A stretch of DNA of 64,000 bases from Symbiodinium natans (lineage: Eukaryota > Sar > Dinophyceae > Suessiales > Symbiodiniaceae). The stretch spans positions 204,691 through 268,690 of the forward strand of contig CAJNDS010002821.1 of NCBI GenBank assembly GCA_905221605.1, in the 5' to 3' direction. Below are positions 10,003 through 17,532 of the stretch, one piece after another. Each line of letters opens with the position of its first letter. The stretch's first letter is position 1. Under the pieces are notes generated by a model. The model was not told the DNA's origin. It ran no database searches and was given only the letters and a program-made list of their open reading frames with translations. Made by a program: the position numbers and the translations under genes.

Positions 10003-12404
10003 CTGAATGTGGTTGAATCTAAACCAGGAGCGTGCAGCGAGTGACGACTAAGGGATCTAGGCCCTTCGTATTCCGTGGCCGCTGTTGACGAAATAGAATT
10101 GCCGCATGCACAAATACGGGCACGTCGCCTTCCAGTCCCTTGCTTCCGGGTAAACACCACCAGACTGGGCACGTACTCAATCACCGGTGCATTAGGCTCT
10201 TCCGCCAATTTGTCCAGCTTTTCTTGAGTTGTTGGTTCAACCACCCCCAACTCCTTAACCAAAGACGTCACCTCGTCCGACAATGGTTCCCTCCACTTTT
10301 CAAGCTCTTGCATGGCTTCTTGTGTAGGAATCGTTTTTGTCTGCAGGAACTCAACCTCCTCTGCCGCCTCAAGCGCCATATTTTCTTGCACCATCTGCTG
10401 AACTTGAGCTGCTTTGACCAAAAACTTCGATAGCTGTTCCTCCATTCTTTTCGCTTTAACCAGCCATTCTCTAGTCGTCTCTGATCCTCTTTCTCCATTC
10501 GACTCATTGGCCGATTCATGGAACTCATCCAAAACACAGCCTTCCTGTTCCAGCGAGGTCTCTTTCAACGTCATCTTCAACCATTTTCTTTTTTCACCTT
10601 CTTCAGCTTGTGGCTCCGGAAGAGGAAACTTACATTGGAGAAGAAAGCACCTATCCTTGTAGCCCAATCGCTCCATAAAAACAGGTGTGTACCCCGTCAA
10701 GGATACCCTGTTCCCTTTCCAAGGCATAGGTCCATGCAATTTTCTCGGAAAGAACGACATGAAGTTCCAGTGGATGTTAACCAATTTCCCAGGCAAGACT
10801 TTCTTCCCATAGGATTGCTCCACCACTTCAGCTCCTTCCTCTAAAACCTTCTCATCCTCAACCCACAGCTGACCATCCTTATAGTCGCCAAAGCCACACA
10901 CATAATTGTAGCAATGCTTCTCGTTGTGACTATCTCTATGCAATGACACCGGAGCATTGCATGAGATCTGAAGAGCAGAGAAATTGGCTTCAGGATTGTG
11001 GTGCTTCACAAATGATGCCAGGTATCGACGCAGCCATGGCCTCCGATGGGTCTCTTTTGTAATACCACACACTCCACCATGAGTATAGTGGCCCAACACC
11101 AGGCTACTTGCGCACCAATTGTTGATACCACCTCTTCGGTTCACCCTCTTTGGGTAAACAATCCCTTCCAAAAGCTCTTCGCAGTCCACGTAATCATACA
11201 TAGACCTTTCATACATCGATTTGGCTTTTTGTTCTTCTTTTTCCAACTGTGTTCCATCCTCTGCAGTCTCCCTTTTGCAGACCAAATAAGCATTTTCATG
11301 AGGAGAACAACAAGTCGGCCAATACTCATCACCAGGAACATTGTCCTCAATATCTGCACTTTCTTCCAGCTCCCCCAGACCCTGCATGTCAGCCTCAAAA
11401 ATTTCTAAGGGCGGACTCTCCCCCCGCTTGCGAAGCGAGCGCAAGGAGCCCACATGACCACGCAGTGAAGAGGCCGGGCTTTTTGAAACCAACCGATGGC
11501 GAACTGGAGGATCGCAAGGTGGAGGTAATGGAGGTCCCTCCTCATCAGCGAAGCGAAGCGCTGGTTTTTTCCTTTTGAGTCGACGCTCTGGAGGAGAAGG
11601 CTCCTGTTCCTCTGCCACCCCTTCCAGCTCCAATTCTGGCGGTTCCTTTATATTTGAAAAGATTGTAGTGCAGGGAAATAACACCAGTTCATCCGGATCT
11701 TTTGCAGTCCCTTGAGCTTCCACCCAATAACCACCAGGCAGGTCCTCACATGGACCCAAGAGAAGCGCGGGCTGCGTACGATCCACCCATTGCCGACCCT
11801 TCTTGGTTCCATCCGGACCCAGCAACTCCCACGGACGACGTTTGACTTGAATCTGAGCACCAAAGGGAAGCAACGCCTTGGGATTTAACCCCAACTCCCT
11901 TTCTGCTTTGTGCCACCGTAGCATTGACCAATGGCGAGCAGCCAGTGCCCAGTACGCCGGCCCGAGTCGCGCCTCCTTTAAGAGCGACCTAACACCACGC
12001 TTGAATAAACCCACACATGCTTCAGCACGCCCATTTGTTCGTGGAACGCCAGGATCACCAGTGGTCCTATATATCAGACGAGTTTCGCAAAAGGACCGGA
12101 ATCGTGCATTGACAAACTCCCCCGCTCGATCTGAATGGATTCTTAACACCGGATACCCTTGTCTTTGCAGGCGCACCATCATCCTCTGAACAGCCGATAA
12201 AACAGTTGTCTGTTGTTTGTCCACAATCGGCTCCACCATAACGAAATTGATCATACGAACAGGTTGGGTCAAGTGGTCCTTCAGTTCCTTCCAGGATTTT
12301 TCAGAAGCTTGTGTCTTTAATACCTCTGCCTCCAGAACTGGTGTAGATTCCACTGGTTCAGAGTCCTCCTCCTCGAAGTTGGCGGCTGCATCACCAAGCC
12401 GCAC
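9639..12404 (-). pseudogene. copia pol fragment: integrase core, dioxygenase-like domain, RT N-half
   Basis: On the minus strand this keeps the integrase aspartate (HSDRAGEF) and glutamate (GRAEAC) spaced as in DD35E enzymes, the TET/JBP-like segment with its HRD, GDY...G.LW, LHGP and NRVSL blocks intact, a Lys/Glu-rich linker, and the RT start with LDISKAFLTAP. It lacks a 33-residue segment after the dioxygenase-like domain. A frame change near 9690 separates it from the YVDD half. Retention of all dioxygenase motif residues in a dead copy suggests the domain was under selection before this copy died. Confidence 0.92.
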
Positions 12405-13179
12405 CTACATCTTCCACCTGATCTTCCACCTCGCCCGCATCTTCCTCCCTTTCTGGAGGGCGACCCACATTGGGATCCAACATTGGAAATTGGTAAACAC
12501 CAATAACAGCGTGTCGTGGCTTCTGCTGATGAGCATCCTTGGAACACTTGTATGGACCCGCCAAGTCCAATGACAAAGTGTAGGCATCCCCATGCTTCCG
12601 CCTCAAATGGCGACGCTCTTTTCCAGCGGCAGACACACAAATCTGACAATCCCTTCGAAAAGGAATGTGCCCCCTTAGGCAATGATCACGGAAGGCTCGC
12701 TCATCAGCCGTTAACCTCCGTAATATTCCTTCTTTTTCTTCCTTTTTTGACATCATAGTTTCCCGTTCAGCATCGCTCTCCTGCAACCATTGTGCCAACC
12801 TGTGACGTATTCTTTTAACCAAGCCAAACGCCCACCGCGCCCATACAGAGGATTGGCCAATACGTTCTTCCAGGGTAGAAGCGAATATTGCTGACCACGG
12901 AACAACCACACGAACTTGTTCCAACGATTCCCATAGTTCTATATCAGACACCAGGAAAGTCGTAGGCTTCACCAGAGCATGTCCCAACGCTCCTTGATCA
13001 AAATGTGCAGCGTACATTCCATAACGCTCGCGAAAACATTTTACCTCTGGCCAACTCCAGAAGGTAGGACTTGAGAACCCTTTCTGAGAACCATCCACGA
13101 GATCCTCAGCACTCAAGACCGTTTTGTGGTTCTGAGAGAAATCTTTCCCTATGAGCTCAGGGTCCCCAGGACTTTTCAT
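12391..13179 (-). pseudogene. copia pol fragment: methyltransferase-like C-part and integrase zinc domain
   Basis: The minus-strand frame begins at the block equivalent to intact-copy residue 184, where GMESPGDP has become MKSPGDP (Glu to Lys). It keeps the DQGALGH...KPTTFLV block and the H-C...H...C..C integrase zinc site, then the first integrase aspartate (LSLDLAGP), and loses frame near 12400 in the acidic insertion. Confidence 0.88.
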
Positions 13180-13459
13180 GCCGAAGAAGACAGACCATTG
13201 ATGACACCAGCAGTTCCACGCCTTGAATGCACCGCCACGTCATATAGGAAAAGCATCTTCAGAAGTAATACACCATCCTTTTGAGCCAATTCTTGATGTG
13301 GCCAAGGAAGACTCTTTAATCCAAACCGTTCAGGCCCACAGCGCCGGCGTAATACAGGTGGTCCACCGTCTTCACCTCTCAACCTTGACACTGTCCTGCA
13401 TGGAGGTCCTCCAACCACAGCAACCACCTTTCCTTCTGCCGCCAGATGCAGAAGATACT
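13176..13459 (-). pseudogene. copia pol fragment: methyltransferase-like N-part, truncated
   Basis: On the minus strand this holds the GGPPCRTVS block of the methyltransferase-like domain and about 80 residues after it, then loses frame near 13180. Its upstream end, at 13459, is the truncation point where element sequence turns into telomeric repeat. Confidence 0.85.
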
Positions 13460-13665
13460 TAGGGTTTAGGGTTTAGGGTTTAGGGTTTAGGGTTTAGGGT
13501 TTTAGGGTTTTAGGGTTTTAGGGTTTTAGGGTTTTAGGGTTTAGGGTTTAGGGTTTAGGGTTTAGGGTTTAGGGTTTAGGGTTTAGGGTTTAGGGTTTAG
13601 GGTTTAGGGTTTAGGGTTTAGGGTTTCGGGTTTAGGGTTTAGGGTTTAGGGTTTAGGGTTTAGGG
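13460..13665 (+). repeat. Telomeric TTTAGGG array between the two copia copies
   Basis: About 29 units, mostly TTTAGGG with five TTTTAGGG variants near 13497-13540 and one TTTCGGG. It abuts the broken end of the minus copy on the left and the 5' LTR of the plus copy on the right. The last five bases, TAGGG (13661-13665), match the five after the 3' LTR. Confidence 0.98.
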
Positions 13666-13887
13666 TGCGGAGCTGCAACTGGTATTGTAAAAAGAGTTAG
13701 TGTTGGAAGTTGAAAGGGTTAATAAACCCGGAAATTATTTTTATGGCTCAAGACTGGGCCATGTGCCTGGTAGTAAAAGGTGAGTGCCCTGTGGTTTGGG
13801 TTTGTTGTGTGGTTGATCCAGGGAAATCAAGGGTTTCTGTTGGGGTTGACTGTTCGGTTTCTCGTCCCCCTTCGGGTTCCCCCCGTA
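13666..13887 (+). repeat. 5' LTR (222 bp)
   Basis: Identical to 23312-23533 except at two positions near the 3' end. It begins TGCGGAGC and ends CCCCCCGTA, so the usual TG...CA ends are TG...TA here. It contains GGCTCAAG at 13745-13752, matching the last eight bases of the dinoflagellate spliced leader. Confidence 0.96.
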
Positions 13888-13901
13888 GGTTATGAGCCCA
13901 A
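13888..13901 (+). promoter_or_regulatory. Primer-binding site for a half-tRNA(iMet)
   Basis: GGTTATGAGCCCAA starts at the first base after the LTR. Its reverse complement is an anticodon stem-loop with CAT anticodon and the GGG/CCC stem pairs typical of initiator tRNA(Met). Drosophila copia is known to prime from a 5' half of initiator tRNA(Met) cut in the anticodon arm, so this fits a copia-type internal primer and not a tRNA 3' end. The match to this genome's own tRNA is untested. Confidence 0.75.
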
Positions 13902-13948
13902 ATTAGGCTTCCTGCGGTATAGGTAAGATTCTACGCTTGTTTGGCGCA

Positions 13949-14728
13949 ATGGACATGTTGCGGCGTCGGTCGGAACCTGGACTGTCATCCGCGGCCAATG
14001 AAGCCGAAGAAAATCGTGGTGATGGGGGTGAAGAACGGCAACAAATGGTACAAGCGCTGACAGATGGTAGGGAGGTTGCAATGATACAACCAACGTCTCA
14101 GGTGGAAAACGAAGTGGTTCCGGTTCCAGCAGCGAATCCTTTCTGGAGCGAGCGGGCTCATGAAGAAATGAGACTAAGGCAGTCAAGGCCAGCAAGTCTC
14201 CCTGCGAGCGGAGGGGATAGGAGTGGTGAAGAAACAAGAAGGCCACCGTCGTTGCCAGAACTTCGGGATCGGGAACCGGTTCCAGCTGAGAGGCCATCTT
14301 CAGGGTTGATGGGCCAGATGGAAAGAGGGAATATTGGTGAGACACAAGGCGAGGAAGAGCTCATTCCTGATCTGAGCGGTGAAGAACAAGGTGAAGATAT
14401 GGCGGTGGTAAAGCGTGCGCTGAAAGAGTTGCTTGTGCAAACAAAGGAGCTGGGGAATAGACTGCATCGGGTGGAGGAGAAAAGCTATACCTCTGCTGCA
14501 TCTGGGTCAGCTTCGAGAGCACGGAGCACTGGAGTGGTGGACGCAAATGCTGCATATCCGTTGGGAATGACTCCAGAGAAGCAGTACCTGCCAGGACAAG
14601 TTTTCTACACTGATGGTATGGGTGGCTTCTGGACTGTGTTGCCTGATGGGACATGGCTGCCGATTGACCCTTGCCTGAGCCCAGGAAAGGGGAGGTTCAC
14701 GTGGAGGATGAGAAGGAAGTGCCAATGA
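13949..14728 (+). CDS. gag: copia gag N-terminal frame
   Basis: Open frame from the first ATG at 13949 (a few near-cognate codons precede it) to a stop at 14728, 259 codons. The product is hydrophilic, rich in Glu, Arg, Pro and Ser, with a predicted helical segment at about residues 150-180, as expected for the N-terminal part of a Gag structural protein. No enzyme motif is present. It overlaps the next frame (open from 14671) by 58 nt, and the overlap contains a canonical -1 slippery heptamer at 14686-14692 in the correct phase. A true programmed shift would make a fusion to the protease frame; a simple mutation is the alternative. Confidence 0.75.
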   Translation: MDMLRRRSEPGLSSAANEAEENRGDGGEERQQMVQALTDGREVAMIQPTSQVENEVVPVPAANPFWSERAHEEMRLRQSRPASLPASGGDRSGEETRRPPSLPELRDREPVPAERPSSGLMGQMERGNIGETQGEEELIPDLSGEEQGEDMAVVKRALKELLVQTKELGNRLHRVEEKSYTSAASGSASRARSTGVVDANAAYPLGMTPEKQYLPGQVFYTDGMGGFWTVLPDGTWLPIDPCLSPGKGRFTWRMRRKCQ

Positions 14729-17532
14729 TGCACGTAACTGAAGGGAAGAAACCCTCCAGATTGCCTCCATTGAATTACCGAGGTTCTGCAAGTGGTGGAT
14801 ATGCAAGTGGACCACCTGGTTTAACACTTGTTCCGATTACTTCCTTGCCGTCAGGCGTTGATAGTTCTGCCGCACTGTTGGGAAATCAGCCCGGTTTTGT
14901 CTCAGCTCGGGAAACTTCAATGCAAGAGAACTCAACAGGATCGGGTGGATATACAATGGTGGATGATGTTCCATATCGGTGGAAAATGATTGCTGGGAAG
15001 TTGGAATTAGAGAAGGTTCCGCTCACAGCGTTTACGCCCGGAATGGGACATGGACTGCCGCAAGGGCCTGGTGGAAAGGTCAGCTTACCTCCTGGAGCTG
15101 TGGTGCCACGTGGGATGCCAAACATTGGTGATAGTTCTGGAACTGAACGTCCGGAGGCTCTTGGGAAGCATGTGATGAGCCTTCCTACTTTGGCAGACTA
15201 CACACCAAGCAATCCGACGGCACTAGGTGATTGGATCGCAATGATCGAACCAATGTTGTCTTCGCTGACAGATACAGGAAGAGTGTGGTGGCAATCCGTC
15301 TATACAAAGGCGTATGAGGCGTACGCCAAATGGTTGAGTGTTTCTCCGCTGGAAAGGTTGGGCATCAAGGCTGAGCTGGAAGGGCTCAAGGGGGTTCGAA
15401 CTGTGCATGTTTTGTTGGAGCAGAGAGCGGTGTCTTTGCTGCTACAAGCGATTCCGGAGAGATTGAAGACCGAGATCGTTTCCACTCGAATGTTGGGGTC
15501 GGTGATGATATTTTACAAGTTGCTGACAGTTTACCAACCAGGTGGAGCAAACGAGCGCAGCACGATGTTAAACTTCTTGGTGCAACCATCCTCAGCAACC
15601 TCGATCTCGGAGGCTATTAAGGGAGTGCGACAATGGGCGCAATGGCGTTCCCGGTTAAGGGAGCTGCGAGCATCTGAGCCGGATGCTACCTTGCTTATCA
15701 AGGGATTGGATGCTTTATCATCCGCGTTGCTGGCAAAACACCCTACGGTGCATTTCAGAGTGGCATCCTTCCGGGAGAAATTGGGGGTGGACTACTCGCC
15801 GACCTCTGAAACTGCGACACAACTAGCTGAAATGTTACAAGCAGAATTCGAACTGCTATTGCATAGCGCTGGTGAACAAGAGGTGAAGCAGGACTCGGAC
15901 GCCAAGAAAAGGGCCAGGTTAAACAAGGCCCAAAAGGGAACTGGTGACGAGACGGAGGAGGGTGACAAAGGCAAAGGAAAAGGAAAAAGGTACAGCGGAG
16001 ATGGTGAACGTCCTTTCTGTTGGATATATGGGAAGACAGAAGCAGGCTGCAAGTTCGGATCACGGTGCAAATTTCGCCATGATAAGGACTCCCTGGAGCG
16101 TGGAAGATGTTTTGAATGTGGGGCCATTGGCCATTTACAGCCGCAGTGTCCATACAAAGATGGTGTAAGTTCCAATGCGGACTCAAATCCTGAAAGGAAT
16201 AGATCTAAAGGGAATTCTCCCAAAGGGGGAAAGGGCGGCAAAGGTGCAAAATGGGGAAATGCCAAAAAGGCAGAAGTGGCTGAAGTGGGAGATGAGATGG
16301 CTAATGCGGGATTGGATAAAGGTTCTGCAAGTCCCTCATCACCATCAACAACCAATCAGGTTCTTGCTGAAGCGTTGGAAGTGCTGAAATCTATGAAGCT
16401 GTCATCAGCGCAGTCAGCATCAAGCGGAGAGCCCAGCGTTCGAATGTTATGTGACTCTGGATTGTTTCAGCAGGACGGGAGAGTGGCGTTGGTGGATACA
16501 GCTGCTACGCATCTTGTGCGGACGCTTTTTCCATGGGAATGTTTACCCGACACTACTGTTATGGTTCAAAGCGCGCTTGGTGGTGTGGCAATGAGGATTA
16601 CAGAGAAAGGGACGTTGATTAGGGAAGACAATGGGCCCCTGATTATCCCTCTCTGGTTGATTTTGGAGTTTGGGGCGAACCTCACCGTGATCAATGGGAT
16701 GTGTCACGTGAGTGCAAAATCTTCGCTGGACCAACTCTTATGGTTTGAACATGGCTGTTTGGTTATGGATTACAAAACAGCTGAGAAAATGGTTTTGCAT
16801 GCTGAAAGGCAGCGTGCGTCTTTGTCCCATTCTCAATGGAGGAATGGAAGGGCGGACTGTGGAGTCGGTTCGTCTGATGCCACGTTGTTGCCGAAGCAGG
16901 GAGAAGGCCGAGGAGTATGCGTTCTACATGTGGCCAGGGTTTCTGACACCAATGAGTGTTCGGGAATGGGCATGTTGGACTCGGGAGCATCACATCCTCT
17001 CAGATCACTTCGTCCTGGTGAACAGCTTCCGCAGCAAAAGGTGTTGGTGTCTTTAGCTGTTGGATCTCGGGAGATGTGTATTACCCCAGGTGGGACCCTG
17101 GTAACTCCTGAAATGGTAGATCCACTAGTGCCAATTGGCAAAGCGAGCGCTTTGGTTGGTCTCAGAGTTCAGTGGCGTGGTGGCAAGTGCACAGCCTCAC
17201 ATCCTGTTCTGGGGGAACTTCGCGTTCGTGATCTGAATGGGTGCCCTTGTTTGGAAAAGGAGGTGGCGCTTCAGATCATTGATGAAATGGATTGGTGTTC
17301 ACCAAAGCAAGCATTGAAGGTGGCACGTATGGTTCAAGGGTGTCCGAATACGGACAACGAGGTGGCTGTAAAAGCGTCGTTGCAAAGCGCAGCGCGGACA
17401 GCGTCAGCGAATGAGGAGGAGTTCGTCCAGGCATGCTGGCGGTTTCTTCGGTGGTATTATGGGGACAGAAAATATGCTGATGGAGCTGTTGCCACGTGGA
17501 GATATTGCGGCGTTGCCTTTCAACCGTCATAA
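14671..17532 (+). CDS. gag-pro: copia gag C-terminal and tandem protease frame
   Basis: Residues are numbered from the first open codon at 14671, probably reached by frameshift and not by its own start. Parts in order: Gly/Pro-rich linker (1-165); helical capsid-like region (about 170-400) resembling retrotransposon Gag; basic Lys/Gly tract (430-440); a CCCH finger (C450, C460, C466, H470); a CCHC knuckle (C480, C483, H488, C493); a Lys/Gly-rich linker; then two retropepsin-like segments, the first with D609 in VDTAATH and the second with D770 in LDSGASH. The two segments align with each other over about 100 residues (H-x-x-R-x-L, LP, IT-x-x-GTL). The frame ends at 17532 and overlaps pol by 122 nt. 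Role: particle assembly, RNA binding, polyprotein cleavage. Which Asp is active is not shown. Confidence 0.88.
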   Translation: MPEPRKGEVHVEDEKEVPMMHVTEGKKPSRLPPLNYRGSASGGYASGPPGLTLVPITSLPSGVDSSAALLGNQPGFVSARETSMQENSTGSGGYTMVDDVPYRWKMIAGKLELEKVPLTAFTPGMGHGLPQGPGGKVSLPPGAVVPRGMPNIGDSSGTERPEALGKHVMSLPTLADYTPSNPTALGDWIAMIEPMLSSLTDTGRVWWQSVYTKAYEAYAKWLSVSPLERLGIKAELEGLKGVRTVHVLLEQRAVSLLLQAIPERLKTEIVSTRMLGSVMIFYKLLTVYQPGGANERSTMLNFLVQPSSATSISEAIKGVRQWAQWRSRLRELRASEPDATLLIKGLDALSSALLAKHPTVHFRVASFREKLGVDYSPTSETATQLAEMLQAEFELLLHSAGEQEVKQDSDAKKRARLNKAQKGTGDETEEGDKGKGKGKRYSGDGERPFCWIYGKTEAGCKFGSRCKFRHDKDSLERGRCFECGAIGHLQPQCPYKDGVSSNADSNPERNRSKGNSPKGGKGGKGAKWGNAKKAEVAEVGDEMANAGLDKGSASPSSPSTTNQVLAEALEVLKSMKLSSAQSASSGEPSVRMLCDSGLFQQDGRVALVDTAATHLVRTLFPWECLPDTTVMVQSALGGVAMRITEKGTLIREDNGPLIIPLWLILEFGANLTVINGMCHVSAKSSLDQLLWFEHGCLVMDYKTAEKMVLHAERQRASLSHSQWRNGRADCGVGSSDATLLPKQGEGRGVCVLHVARVSDTNECSGMGMLDSGASHPLRSLRPGEQLPQQKVLVSLAVGSREMCITPGGTLVTPEMVDPLVPIGKASALVGLRVQWRGGKCTASHPVLGELRVRDLNGCPCLEKEVALQIIDEMDWCSPKQALKVARMVQGCPNTDNEVAVKASLQSAARTASANEEEFVQACWRFLRWYYGDRKYADGAVATWRYCGVAFQPS
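14686..14692 (+). promoter_or_regulatory. Candidate -1 ribosomal frameshift heptamer A_AAG_GGG
   Basis: In the gag-N frame the codons read GGA AAG GGG, which is X_XXY_YYZ with X=A, Y=G, Z=G. Slipping back one base gives AAA GGG and then enters the gag-C/protease frame at 14692. No strong downstream pseudoknot was identified by eye. Confidence 0.5.

Larger units (their letters stand above)
7717..13459 (-). mobile_element. Decayed, 5'-truncated Ty1/copia element (minus copy)
   Basis: Read on the minus strand, this is the pol part of the same family as the intact element at 13666-23533: methyltransferase-like domain, integrase, dioxygenase-like domain, RT, RNase H, C-terminal membrane domain, a 3' untranslated region, polypurine tract and a 3' LTR. 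The 5' LTR, gag and protease are absent. Homology stops at 13459, equivalent to about 17675 in the intact copy, and the sequence passes directly into TTTAGGG repeats. The frame breaks near 13180, near 12400 and near 9690, and a 33-residue in-frame segment present in the intact copy (about residues 1067-1099) is missing. The element is dead. Its pol stays close to the intact copy, while its 3' end is much more divergent. Confidence 0.93.
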
